In this document: piece by piece, positions 8,138 through 17,545 of the stretch
How positions within the stretch are numbered: position 1 is the stretch's first letter
Layout of the letters: each line of letters begins with the position of its first letter
From: DASZFV01 sp035549075
GTDB lineage: Bacteria > Myxococcota_A > Polyangia > Fen-1088
Assembly (NCBI GenBank): GCA_035549075.1
Contig: DASZRT010000069.1
Coordinates: forward strand, 40,655-104,654
Direction of reading: 5' to 3'
Length of the DNA stretch: 64,000 nt
Position numbers and translations under genes: made by a program
Notes under the pieces: generated by a model
What the model was told of the DNA's origin: nothing
Database searches by the model: none
The model's input: only the letters and a program-made list of their open reading frames with translations

Positions 8138-8719
8138 ATGAAGACCGCCCGCTACGAGCCGTTCACCGCCATCCACAAGGCGCTGCGCCGCCAGCTGTTC
8201 GAGACGGCCATCGCGCTCGGCCGCACCGACTTCGCCGCCCCCGACGAGCGCGCCGCCGCGGCGCGCGCCGTAGAGGCGTGCAACGCCTTCCTGCGCGAGC
8301 ACGCCGAGCACGAGGATCACCACGTCGTCACGACGGTGCTGACCTTCGCGCCCGAGCTCGCCACCGAGCTGGACCACGAGCACGTCTCGCTCGAGCGCGC
8401 CGCGATCGCCGTCGAGTCGTTGTTCCCGCGCTTCGCGGCGCTCGACGCCGAGAGCTGCCACGCGCTGGGCGGCGAGGTCTCGCGGCGCTTCCTCGCGCTC
8501 GTCGCGCAGCAGATCCACCACATGGCGCGCGAGGAGCACGAGGTGACGGCGCTGCTGTGGGACCACCTGGACGACGCCGCGCTCGAAGCGATCACGGGCC
8601 GCATCCTGGCCGACATCCCCCCCGCGCGCATGGCCGAGTGGGGCGCCGTCATCGCGCCCGCGATCAACCGCCGCGAGCGCGAAGGCCAAAAGAAGGGCGC
8701 CGAGGCGAAGGCGGCTTAG
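8138..8719 (+). CDS. Hemerythrin HHE-domain protein
   Basis: A 193-residue, mostly helical protein with histidine/acidic motifs spaced as in hemerythrin four-helix bundles: HEDHHV near residue 65, DHEH near residue 80, and HHMAREEHEV near residue 130. These would bind a di-iron centre that reversibly binds oxygen or reacts with NO. A strong Shine-Dalgarno (GAAAGGAGA) precedes the ATG. No signal peptide, so cytoplasmic. It is divergent from the PNPOx/GAF regulator pair, which suggests a shared response to oxygen, NO or redox state (inference). Confidence 0.85.
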   Translation: MKTARYEPFTAIHKALRRQLFETAIALGRTDFAAPDERAAAARAVEACNAFLREHAEHEDHHVVTTVLTFAPELATELDHEHVSLERAAIAVESLFPRFAALDAESCHALGGEVSRRFLALVAQQIHHMAREEHEVTALLWDHLDDAALEAITGRILADIPPARMAEWGAVIAPAINRREREGQKKGAEAKAA

Positions 8720-9351
8720 GCCGCGGGCGCGGGCATCGTGCGCAGCTTGCTCTTCAGCATGGCCTGGAAGTCCTTCGCGCCTGGGCCCTCGAACGGCACG
8801 TCGACCCAGATGAGCGCGGGCGAGCCGTGCGCGAGCTTGCGCGCGCGCTGCGCGATCGGCGACAGCCCCTCCCACACGATCGCCGTCTGCGTCGCCGCGT
8901 CGAGCGCGACGATGCCCATGAGGCGATCGTCGTGGATGACGATCGAGCACACCGACTGCGCGCCGCGCAGGTAGCGGTAAGCCCAGCCCGTCTTCGGGCC
9001 GTAGTAGTAGAGCTCCTCGCGCACGCCCGGCTGCTTCTTGAGGAACGCGCGCACGCTCTCGAAGCGCTTGCCGACGGCGAGCGGCAGGCGCGCCGCGAAC
9101 TCGGCCTCGGTGGGCGGGAGGTTCTTCTTGGGGAAGGGCGCGCGTGCGGACGCCGCCGCCTTCGGCTTCGCCTTCTCGGCGGCCGGCGCCGGCTTGGCGG
9201 CGGCCGGGGCCTTGGCCGGCGGCGCGGGCTTGGGAGGCGCCGCCTTCACGGGCGCGGCCTTCGCCGTCGACGCCTTCGGGGGCGCGGCCTTCGCTTTGAC
9301 CGCCGGCTTCGCGGCTGGCTTGGCGGGCGGCTTCGTGGGCTTGCCGGCCAT
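8716..9351 (-). CDS. DUF3788-like protein with Lys/Ala/Pro-rich N-terminal tail
   Basis: A 211-residue protein. Residues 1-75 are a low-complexity tail of Lys, Ala and Pro that resembles histone H1-like tails. Residues 80-211 form a compact domain with EELYYYGPKTGWAYRYLRG, resembling DUF3788 proteins, whose function is not established. The gene starts one base inside the stop of dedA upstream (TGATG), so the two are probably co-translated. Its 3' end overlaps the convergent hemerythrin gene by 4 bases. The basic tail suggests nucleic-acid or membrane contact, but this is speculative. Confidence 0.65.
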   Translation of the reverse strand: MAGKPTKPPAKPAAKPAVKAKAAPPKASTAKAAPVKAAPPKPAPPAKAPAAAKPAPAAEKAKPKAAASARAPFPKKNLPPTEAEFAARLPLAVGKRFESVRAFLKKQPGVREELYYYGPKTGWAYRYLRGAQSVCSIVIHDDRLMGIVALDAATQTAIVWEGLSPIAQRARKLAHGSPALIWVDVPFEGPGAKDFQAMLKSKLRTMPAPAA

Positions 9352-10007
9352 CACGCCGCGTCCGCGGCCGTCGCCTTCTTGCGGTTGAGCAGCCAGCTGA
9401 CGCCACCCGGGATCAGCGAGATGAAGATGATCAAGATGATGACCTTGTCGATCTGCTTCGTGATGGGCGGGTAGGTCTTGCCGAGCGTGAACCCGAGCAG
9501 CGTCATGCTGACGACCCAGCCGATGCCGCCGAACACGTTGAACGACAGGAAGCGCTTGTAGTTCATCTTGCCGATGCCGGCGACGACGGGCGCGAACGTG
9601 CGCAGGAACGGCATGAAGCGCGCGAGGATGATCGTCTTGCCGCCGTGCCGCTCGTAGAACGCCTGCGTGCGCAAGAGGTGCTTCTTCGAGAAGAACAGCG
9701 ACTGCTCGCGCGTGAACAGCTTCGGCCCCGACTTCGCGCCGATCCAGTAGCCGACCGTGTCGCCGACGATCGCGGCGACGACGCACACGAGCAGCAGCGG
9801 CCCGAGGTCGAGCAGCGCCCGCTGGTCGGGGTTGGCGCTCGTGCAGTACAGGCCCGCCGTCACGAGCAGCGAGTCGCCCGGCAGGAAGAACCCGACGAGC
9901 AGGCCCGTCTCCGAGAAGATGACGGCGCCGAGCAGCGCGAGGCCGCCGACGCGGATGAGCCCCTGGACGTCGTAGATCTTATGAAAGAGATCGATCAAGG
10001 CGTGCAT
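9351..10007 (-). CDS. DedA family inner-membrane protein
   Basis: A 218-residue polytopic protein with the DedA/SNARE-associated signatures: SETGLLVGFFLPGDSLL near residue 33, and FxRxxPxxRTFAPVVAG around residue 150 with its conserved arginines. DedA proteins are inner-membrane transporters or flippases involved in lipid handling and proton-motive-force homeostasis (undecaprenyl-phosphate recycling in characterised members). The substrate of this one is not known. It is followed directly, with a one-base overlap, by the DUF3788-like gene. Confidence 0.88.
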   Translation of the reverse strand: MHALIDLFHKIYDVQGLIRVGGLALLGAVIFSETGLLVGFFLPGDSLLVTAGLYCTSANPDQRALLDLGPLLLVCVVAAIVGDTVGYWIGAKSGPKLFTREQSLFFSKKHLLRTQAFYERHGGKTIILARFMPFLRTFAPVVAGIGKMNYKRFLSFNVFGGIGWVVSMTLLGFTLGKTYPPITKQIDKVIILIIFISLIPGGVSWLLNRKKATAADAA

Positions 10008-10058
10008 GAGGGCCGCACTTTCCGCGAAAAGACCGCCGAAGTCTAATGGCGCGGCGGC

Positions 10059-11483
<1,425 letters not shown>

Positions 11484-11564
11484 GCCCGCGAGCGTAACGC
11501 AAGCGGCCGCGCGGCGCATTTTGCTGGTTGACCCCGACGGACTCGCGTTTCATGAAAGGCGCCC

Positions 11565-12821
11565 ATGGACGCACCCGCCGCACCACCCGCTTTCACGTCG
11601 TATCAGAAGACGGTCGTCGCGATCCTCGGGTTCCTGCAGTTCACGATCGTCCTCGACTTCATGATCATCTCGCCGCTCGGGGCGTTCCTGCTGCGCGACC
11701 TGCACATCCAGACGTCGGCGTTCGGCCTCGTCGTGTCGGCGTACGCCTTCAGCGCCGCGATCTCGGGCGTGCTGTCGGCGGGCTTCGCCGACCGCTTCGA
11801 CCGCAAGAAGATGCTGCTCACCTTCTACGTGGGCTTCATGGTCGGCACGCTGCTGTGCGGGATCGCGCCCACCTACAAGTTCTTGCTCATGGCCCGCATC
11901 GTCACGGGCGTGTTCGGTGGCGTCATCGGCTCGATCAGCATGGCGATCATCGCCGACCTGTTCCCGTTCCAGATGCGCGGGCGGGTCATGGGCGTCATCC
12001 AGACGTCATTCGCCGCCAGCCAGGTGCTGGGCCTGCCCATCGGTTTTTACCTCGCGAACCACCTCGGCTGGCACGCGCCGTTCCTCATGCTCGTCGGGCT
12101 CACGGCCGTGGGGGGCGTCTTCGTCGTCGCGAAGCTGCAGCCCATCACGGGGCACCTCGCGCTGCAACGCGAGGGCAACCCGTTCATTCACCTGCTCCGC
12201 ACGATCGCCGTCGACAACTACGCGAAGGCGTTTCTCACGACGGCGCTGCTCGCGACGGGCGGCTTCATGCTCATGCCGTTCGGCAGCACGTTCACGATCA
12301 ACAACATCGGCATCTCGGGCGACTCGATGTCGATCATCTACCTGTGCACGGGCCTGGTGACGCTCGTCGCCGGCCCGCTGCTCGGGCGCCTCAGCGATCG
12401 CTGGGGCAAGTACCGGCTGTTCGTCGCGGGGTCGTTCGTCACGGCCATCACCGTCGTCATCTACACGCACTTCGGGCACGTGCCGCTGGGCGTGGTGATC
12501 CTCACGAACTCGATCCTCTTCGTGGGCATCACGTCGCGCATGATCACGGCGTCGGCGCTCATGTCGGCCGTGCCCGAGCCCTCGCGCCGCGGCGCCTTCA
12601 TGTCGGTGATGTCGTCGGTGCAGCAGGCTTCGGGCGGCCTCGGCGCCTACATCGCGGGTTTCATCGTCGTGCAGACGCCGAGCGGCGCGCTCGCCCACTA
12701 CGATCGTCTCGGCTACGTCGTCTGCGCCGCGATGCTCATCGTCGTCGTCATGCTCAAGTCGATCGATCGCCTCGTCGCCGCGAGCCAGGCGGCCGCGGCG
12801 GCCCCGAGCCGCGCCGCCTAG
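11565..12821 (+). CDS. Major facilitator superfamily transporter (drug/sugar efflux type)
   Basis: A 418-residue, 12-helix transporter. The loop between helices 2 and 3 carries the MFS motif A-like GFADRFDRKKML, and helix 4 begins with RIVTGVFGGVIG. The first helix starts ILGFLQFTIVLDFMIISPLG, typical of the DHA1 or AraJ-like drug and sugar exporters. It should act in the inner membrane as a proton-coupled exporter. The substrate is not predictable. It stands alone downstream of a short divergent promoter region shared with asnS. Confidence 0.85.
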   Translation: MDAPAAPPAFTSYQKTVVAILGFLQFTIVLDFMIISPLGAFLLRDLHIQTSAFGLVVSAYAFSAAISGVLSAGFADRFDRKKMLLTFYVGFMVGTLLCGIAPTYKFLLMARIVTGVFGGVIGSISMAIIADLFPFQMRGRVMGVIQTSFAASQVLGLPIGFYLANHLGWHAPFLMLVGLTAVGGVFVVAKLQPITGHLALQREGNPFIHLLRTIAVDNYAKAFLTTALLATGGFMLMPFGSTFTINNIGISGDSMSIIYLCTGLVTLVAGPLLGRLSDRWGKYRLFVAGSFVTAITVVIYTHFGHVPLGVVILTNSILFVGITSRMITASALMSAVPEPSRRGAFMSVMSSVQQASGGLGAYIAGFIVVQTPSGALAHYDRLGYVVCAAMLIVVVMLKSIDRLVAASQAAAAAPSRAA

Positions 12822-12858
12822 GGTCGCGCGGCCTGAGGTTTCCTGGTACAAGCGGCGC

Positions 12859-13506
12859 ATGGTCGCGCCGCCGTCGCGAGGGGCCGCCGTCGCCAAGGTC
12901 GCGGCGGTCGTGGTGGTCGTCGCTGCCGTCTTGGTCTTCGCCGTCCTGCGCACGGCGAAGAGCTCTCGCTCCGAGCCGTACACGCTGCCGCCCGAGGCGA
13001 TCCGCAGCTGGACCGTGTCGGTCGAGATGGGCTCGGCGCCCGACGATCCCGCGCTCGTGCTGCGGCCGCCGACGGCGCTGACGTCGGCGCTGTTCGAGCA
13101 GACCTTCCGGCGCTCGATGGAGTCGATGCGCGCGCCCGAGACGCTGGGGATCCCGCTCGTCTATCAAGGCGAGCTCGAGCGCGCGGCCGAGCACGTCTCG
13201 CCCGACGAGCTGCTCAAGATCGCCCGCCGCGCGGGCCTCGAGATGACGCCGCCTGCGGCGCGCTGCCTCGGGCACCGCCGCCGCCCCGAGCCCGACGCGC
13301 GCCAGCAGGTCTACTTCGCGATCTTCGACAGCGCGCCGTTCAAGACCTTCCGCGACGCGCTCGCCGCGCGCCTGGGCGCCAACTTCGATCCCGCGTTCGC
13401 GTCACCCGCGATGCTGGTCGGCACCGTCGAGTCGGGCCCCAGCGTCTGGCTGCCCCTGCACGCCGACGCCGACCACGACTGCGTCGCGCCCATCCAGGCG
13501 CAGTAG
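12859..13506 (+). CDS. Membrane-anchored protein of unknown function
   Basis: A 215-residue protein with one hydrophobic N-terminal helix (residues 11-30, VAKVAAVVVVVAAVLVFAVL) that can serve as an uncleaved anchor, leaving a soluble periplasmic domain. I recognise no family. The soluble part has one cysteine near residue 135 and one near the C-terminus, which could form a disulfide. It begins 37 bases after the MFS gene and may be co-transcribed. Confidence 0.55.
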   Translation: MVAPPSRGAAVAKVAAVVVVVAAVLVFAVLRTAKSSRSEPYTLPPEAIRSWTVSVEMGSAPDDPALVLRPPTALTSALFEQTFRRSMESMRAPETLGIPLVYQGELERAAEHVSPDELLKIARRAGLEMTPPAARCLGHRRRPEPDARQQVYFAIFDSAPFKTFRDALAARLGANFDPAFASPAMLVGTVESGPSVWLPLHADADHDCVAPIQAQ

Positions 13507-13510
13507 CCGC

Positions 13511-14917
13511 TCAGAAGTAGTAAGCGAGCATGAATTGCTCGCGAGCGTTCGTCGCGCGCGCGCCGTCGAGGAACGACTGCCGCGTCCACTGGTGCGAGCC
13601 GGCGATCTGTAGCCCGCGCCAAATCGCGACCACGAGGTTCGCGTCGGCGTAGAAGCTGTCGGTCCACACGCCGGCGTAGCCCTCGGGCGGCGTCACGAGG
13701 CGCGCGTTGTTCGAGGTCGTGCCCGACAGCGTCCCCGAGATCCACAAGCGGTGCCCGCGCGTGATCGGCGGGTGGTACCGCAGGTTGAGCATCCAGGCGG
13801 CCCAGTTGATCGTGTGAGCGTCGCCGATCGCGTCGTACGACAAGAGGCGTGGCGGGATGTCGGTCGTGAAGGTCGGCAACGCCGTCGCTGAAGGATTGGG
13901 CAGAGCTGGATAGAGCACGCCGCCCGTGAGCTGCGGGTACAGATCGGCGATGCCGCTGCCGGCCGACGCCTCGACGGCGAGCGAGAGTGCGTTCGAGAGG
14001 TCGTCACCGTGCGCGGGATAGATGGGGACGAAGAAGTCGAGCGCCAGTCCGCCGGCGTCGACGGACGTTCGGGGTTCGGGTTGTGCCGCGAAGGGTGGGA
14101 CTTGCAGGATGCGGCCGATCGTCGAGATGCCGACTTGCAGCGGCCGCGCCTCGGGTGGTCCCGCGCCTTGCGTGGCGGCGCCGCGCCAGTGATTCACGGC
14201 GAGACGCAGACCGATCTCACCGTCTGCCGTGTTCGTCGACGACTGAACCTGCGAGACGCTGGCGATGGCGATCTCGAAGTCGACGGGGTCGAACCGGAAG
14301 ACGTGCGAGATGCGGACTTGGCCGCGTTGCCGGTAGATCTCGCCCGGCACGCCGAGCGTCGCGACCGTCGTCGGAAAGAAGCCGTGGCCGCCCCAGCCGA
14401 AAAGATCGTGGGTGCGGCCGACGAGCACGTCGAGGACCGGCGTCTCGATCGCCGCGTAGGCATGGCGCGCCCAGAGGCCGTGCCAGCCCGTTGGCGCGTC
14501 GGGATCGGGTGATTCGGCGCCGACCTCCAAGAGGGCGTGCGCCCGAACCGACGACGTCTCGGGCGCGACGAGCTTCAACCCATAAAGCGAGTTGCGCGCC
14601 GTGAAGCGCGTCTGCGAGGTGTCGCCAAACGCCGTGCCGGATCGGTCGAGGCTCGCGTTGTTGGCGAAGTCGCCGAAGCTCTGCGTCGAATCGCTGCGGA
14701 GATCGAGGCGCTCGACGCCGTAGACCGAGAGCGCGAGGCCGCCACGGTGAAGCGTGGGCGACGGCTCGAACGACGGCGGCGCGTGCTGGAAGTCGACCTT
14801 CGACTGCGGATCGGCGGGCCAGAGTACGGGCGTTGGCGCAGGCGGTGGTGCCGCGGTCTGCGCGTGCGCCGCCGACCCAACCCCGACGAGCGCCGCCGCG
14901 AGCGCGAGCCGCTTCAC
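13511..14917 (-). CDS. Outer-membrane porin-like beta-barrel protein
   Basis: A 468-residue protein with a signal peptide (MKRLALAAALVGVGSAAHAQ) and alternating polar/aromatic beta-strand patterns to the end, closing with a C-terminal phenylalanine (MLAYYF), the outer-membrane insertion signal. There are no TonB-dependent plug motifs. It looks like a specific porin or a maltoporin-like barrel, but the family is not certain. It overlaps the upstream ferredoxin gene by 4 bases (ATGA) and is the last gene of the pirin operon. Confidence 0.65.
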   Translation of the reverse strand: MKRLALAAALVGVGSAAHAQTAAPPPAPTPVLWPADPQSKVDFQHAPPSFEPSPTLHRGGLALSVYGVERLDLRSDSTQSFGDFANNASLDRSGTAFGDTSQTRFTARNSLYGLKLVAPETSSVRAHALLEVGAESPDPDAPTGWHGLWARHAYAAIETPVLDVLVGRTHDLFGWGGHGFFPTTVATLGVPGEIYRQRGQVRISHVFRFDPVDFEIAIASVSQVQSSTNTADGEIGLRLAVNHWRGAATQGAGPPEARPLQVGISTIGRILQVPPFAAQPEPRTSVDAGGLALDFFVPIYPAHGDDLSNALSLAVEASAGSGIADLYPQLTGGVLYPALPNPSATALPTFTTDIPPRLLSYDAIGDAHTINWAAWMLNLRYHPPITRGHRLWISGTLSGTTSNNARLVTPPEGYAGVWTDSFYADANLVVAIWRGLQIAGSHQWTRQSFLDGARATNAREQFMLAYYF

Positions 14918-15204
14918 TTGGGCGGCACTTCGACGACGACGTCACCGCCCGTGACGCGCGTCTGACAGGCGAGGCGCTGCTTCGTGATGAAATAGACGTT
15001 GCCGAGGTGCTTCTTCTCGGCGGCATTCATGGGCGAAAGGTAGGCCTCGCCGTCGACGATCTTCAAGCGACAAAGGCCACACGTGGCCTTGCCCACGCAC
15101 GCCGTCGCGATGTCGACGCCCGCGCCGCGACCGACATTGAAGACGGAGTCGCCATCGGCGCACGCGACGCGCACGCCCGACGGCTGGAACGTCACGAACG
15201 GCAC
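14914..15204 (-). CDS. [2Fe-2S] ferredoxin-like protein
   Basis: A 96-residue protein with the plant/adrenodoxin-type cluster ligands C36-x5-C42-x2-C45 and C80 (RLACQ). It should carry a [2Fe-2S] cluster for single-electron transfer. I chose the GTG at 15204, which lies 6 bases after the stop of the VOC gene and gives a normal ferredoxin N-terminus (MPFVTFQPSG). Longer frames upstream read into the VOC gene. It is part of the pirin-to-porin operon; the electron acceptor is not identifiable. Confidence 0.85.
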   Translation of the reverse strand: MPFVTFQPSGVRVACADGDSVFNVGRGAGVDIATACVGKATCGLCRLKIVDGEAYLSPMNAAEKKHLGNVYFITKQRLACQTRVTGGDVVVEVPPK

Positions 15205-15209
15205 GGTGG

Positions 15210-15629
15210 CTACGCCTCGGCCGGCTCGGGCCAGTGCGACAGGCCCACGCGGTTGCCCTCGGGATCGCGCACGTAGAGCGTGAAGCTCGTGCGCGCCTCC
15301 ACGACGGCGCCTGCGTCGGCGAGCCGGCGCTCCCACGTGGCGCGCGCGCCGCGCCCGATGCGGAGCGCGATCAAATGAAGGCCCGGCCGCGTCGCGCGCG
15401 CCGGATCCTCAGCCGCCGTCGGCTCGCCCGCGCCCACGCGCTCGAGCGCGACGAACGAATCGTCCGTCGGATCGTCTCCGCTGGCGAGCCACACCGAACG
15501 ATCGACCGACGCGCCGTCGCCAATGTCAGTTGAAGGCCAGCGCTTGAGCACGCGCAGCCCCAAGACCTCTCGATAGAACCGCTCCACGAGCGGCAGATCG
15601 CGCACCTGGATCGCCAGGTGGTGGAACAT
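15210..15629 (-). CDS. VOC (glyoxalase/bleomycin-resistance) family protein
   Basis: A 139-residue protein that forms one vicinal-oxygen-chelate domain. It starts MFHHLAIQVRDLPLVERFY and ends LYVRDPEGNRVGLSHW. The first metal ligand His is present, but the usual Glu after the DPEGN motif is Gly here, so the metal site may be incomplete. The start at 15629 overlaps the stop of the EVE gene by one base (TGATG). The substrate is unknown; this could be a lyase or a binding protein. Confidence 0.75.
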   Translation of the reverse strand: MFHHLAIQVRDLPLVERFYREVLGLRVLKRWPSTDIGDGASVDRSVWLASGDDPTDDSFVALERVGAGEPTAAEDPARATRPGLHLIALRIGRGARATWERRLADAGAVVEARTSFTLYVRDPEGNRVGLSHWPEPAEA

Positions 15630-16096
15630 CACTTCTTCTGGCCGCCCAGCTTGAGGATCGTCTTCCACTCGGCGGCCGTCACCGGCTGCACCGACAGCCG
15701 GCTGCCCTTACGCAGCAGCACCATGCCCTCGAGCGCCGGCGTCGCGCGCAGCTCGGCCAGCGTCACGGGCCGCGCGAACTTCGACTCGAATTTGACGTCG
15801 ACGACGTACCAGCGCGGCTCGTCCTTCTTGCTGTCGGGATCGAAGTGGTCGGACTTCGCGTCGAACTGCGTCGCGTCCGGGTACGCCGCGCGCGCGATCG
15901 TCGCCGTGCCCACGGCGGCGGGCGGATCGGCGCTCGAGTGATAGAAGATGACGCCGTCGCCGATCGCCGCCTCGCGCAAGAGGTTGCGCGCTTGGTAGTT
16001 GCGCACGCCGTCCCACGACGTCGTCTGCTTGGGCGCCTTCGCGAGGTCGTCGATCGAGAACACGCTCGGTTCCGACTTCATCAACCAATAAGCCAT
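15629..16096 (-). CDS. EVE domain protein (PUA-like)
   Basis: A 155-residue single-domain protein beginning MAYWLMKSEPSVFSIDDL, with WDGVRNYQARNLLREAAIGDGVIFYHS and YVVDVKF, the hallmarks of bacterial EVE proteins (thymocyte nuclear protein 1 family). Such domains have a PUA-like fold and are associated with binding modified bases in DNA or RNA. Length is complete for the family. It lies 13 bases after the pirin gene and is overlapped by the VOC gene. Confidence 0.9.
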   Translation of the reverse strand: MAYWLMKSEPSVFSIDDLAKAPKQTTSWDGVRNYQARNLLREAAIGDGVIFYHSSADPPAAVGTATIARAAYPDATQFDAKSDHFDPDSKKDEPRWYVVDVKFESKFARPVTLAELRATPALEGMVLLRKGSRLSVQPVTAAEWKTILKLGGQKK

Positions 16097-16109
16097 CGTC
16101 GTCGCTCCG

Positions 16110-16805
16110 TCAGCCGAGGTCGAACACCAGCACTTCGCCGCCGCGCCCGTCGATCGCGACGCTTGCTTCGTCGTCGAGCGCCGCGCCGTCGCCTTCGCTC
16201 AGCGTTTGTCCGTTGACGACCGCCGCGCCGCTCGCGACGTGCACGAACGCGTAACGCCCCTTCGCGATCGCGAGCGACGCTTTCTCGCCTTCCGCGAGCA
16301 CGCCGATGTGGAGCGTGACGTCTTGGTGTAGCGACACCGAGCCCTCGCGCCCGTCGGGCGAGGCGACGAGCCGCAGCTTCCCGCGGCGCTCGCTCTCGGG
16401 GAACGCCTTCTGCTCGTAGCCGGGCGCGTGCCCGCGGCGATCCGGGATGATCCAGATTTGCAGGAAGTGCACGCCCTCGGTCTTCGAGGCGTTGAACTCG
16501 CTGTGGCGCACGCCCGTGCCCGCCGACATGCGCTGCACGTCGCCCGGTCGGATGACCGAGCCCGTGCCGAGGCTGTCCTTGTGCTCGAGCGCGCCTTCGA
16601 GCACGTAGCTGACGATCTCCATGTCGGCGTGGCCGTGCGTCGGGAAGCCGCCGCCCGGCGCGACGCGGTCGTCGTTGACGACGCGCAGCGCGCGGAACCC
16701 CATGCGCTTCGGGTCGTGGTACTCGCCGAACGAGAAGGTGTGGCGGCTGTCGAGCCAGCTCGTGCTCGAGCGACCGCGTTTCGCCGCTGGAATCAGGGTG
16801 AGCAT
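16110..16805 (-). CDS. Pirin family bicupin protein
   Basis: A 231-residue bicupin. The N-terminal cupin carries FSFGEYHDPKRMGFRALRVVNDDRV and the metal-binding pattern GGGFPTHGHADMEIVSYV. Members bind Fe or Ni, and some have quercetinase activity or modulate partner proteins; the role here is not determined. It is the first gene of the five-gene minus-strand operon and is preceded by a 175-base gap that it shares with the divergent Spy-like gene. Confidence 0.9.
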   Translation of the reverse strand: MLTLIPAAKRGRSSTSWLDSRHTFSFGEYHDPKRMGFRALRVVNDDRVAPGGGFPTHGHADMEIVSYVLEGALEHKDSLGTGSVIRPGDVQRMSAGTGVRHSEFNASKTEGVHFLQIWIIPDRRGHAPGYEQKAFPESERRGKLRLVASPDGREGSVSLHQDVTLHIGVLAEGEKASLAIAKGRYAFVHVASGAAVVNGQTLSEGDGAALDDEASVAIDGRGGEVLVFDLG

Positions 16806-16868
16806 GACGCCGACACCCTACGAGATCGCCGCGCGCGCGTCGAGCGACGGCTTTTCTCAGCGGCTCGG

Positions 16869-16896
16869 TTGACGGCCCGGGATCAGCGTTTAGAAC
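16869..16896 (+). promoter_or_regulatory. Candidate sigma-70-type promoter of the Spy-like gene
   Basis: TTGACG at 16869-16874 and TAGAAC at 16891-16896 are spaced by 16 bases, upstream of the Spy-like gene. The -10 match is only 4 of 6, so this is a guess. A 9-base palindrome (GAAC-T-GTTC) overlaps the -10 region. Confidence 0.3.
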
Positions 16897-16980
16897 TGTT
16901 CGGCAGTGTCCGTGAGGCATACCGCCCACGGGAAAAGGACCCGCCGGGAGCTGATGGCCTCGGCGAAAGGAGAATGAACG

Positions 16981-17487
16981 ATGCATCCAGCGATGGTGAA
17001 TTGGTGGCGTGCGCGCCAAATGAGCGGCGGCGGCGGTGAAGCGAGCTGCGGGCCGCGTGGTTGGGGGCACGGACCCGGTCCGGGCCCGGGCGACGAGGGG
17101 GGCTTTCAGGGTGGTGGCGGCGGCGGTGACGACGGCTTCGGCGGCGGCGCCTTCGGCGTGCGGCGTCCGTTGCGGTTCCTCGCGTACAAGCTAGAGCTCG
17201 ACGAGCGTCAGGTCGGCGAGCTCGCGCGTGTCTTGGACGAGCTCAAGACCGAGCGCGCCCAGGCCGCCGTCGACAGCCGGCGCTCGTTGACGGCGTTCGC
17301 GGACGCCATCGGCGGCGCGGCCTTCGACGAGGCCCGCGCCAAAGAGGCGGGCGGCCTGCGCGTCGCGACGGCCGAACGCTTGCGTGACGCCGTCACGAAG
17401 GCCCTCGGCCGCATCCACGCGCTGCTCGACGACGACCAGCGCGAGCGCCTCGCGTACCTGATCCGCACCGGTACGTTGGCGATCTGA
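16981..17487 (+). CDS. Spy/CpxP-like (LTXXQ-type) protein without signal peptide
   Basis: A 168-residue protein. Residues 1-60 are Gly-rich low complexity (GGGG and GPGPGPG stretches). Residues 65-165 form a helical domain with LELDERQVGELARVLDELK, and near the C-terminus LLDDDQRERLAYLI, resembling the LTxxQ repeats of the Spy/CpxP/CnrX family of stress chaperones and metal sensors. Unlike those, it has no signal peptide; an in-frame stop lies just upstream and AAAGGAGA precedes the ATG, so the start is well fixed. It is followed by a strong terminator and then by htrA-like. Confidence 0.65.
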   Translation: MHPAMVNWWRARQMSGGGGEASCGPRGWGHGPGPGPGDEGGFQGGGGGGDDGFGGGAFGVRRPLRFLAYKLELDERQVGELARVLDELKTERAQAAVDSRRSLTAFADAIGGAAFDEARAKEAGGLRVATAERLRDAVTKALGRIHALLDDDQRERLAYLIRTGTLAI

Positions 17488-17493
17488 AAAATC

Positions 17494-17528
17494 GGCGGGG
17501 AGGGCCTTCGGGCTCTCCCCGCCTTTCG
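17494..17528 (+). terminator. Intrinsic terminator with UUCG tetraloop
   Basis: A 13-bp stem (17494-17506 with 17511-17523, one G-U pair) closed by a TTCG tetraloop and followed by TTTCGTTT, directly after the Spy-like stop. UUCG loops are exceptionally stable in RNA. It could fully terminate or attenuate transcription into the protease gene. Confidence 0.88.
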
Positions 17529-17545
17529 TTTCGAGAGGGAAGACC

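Noticed and set aside
15210..15668. Longer VOC protein starting at 15668
   Set aside because: The extra 13 residues read from within the EVE gene and have no similarity. The ATG at 15629 gives the normal start and a TGATG overlap.
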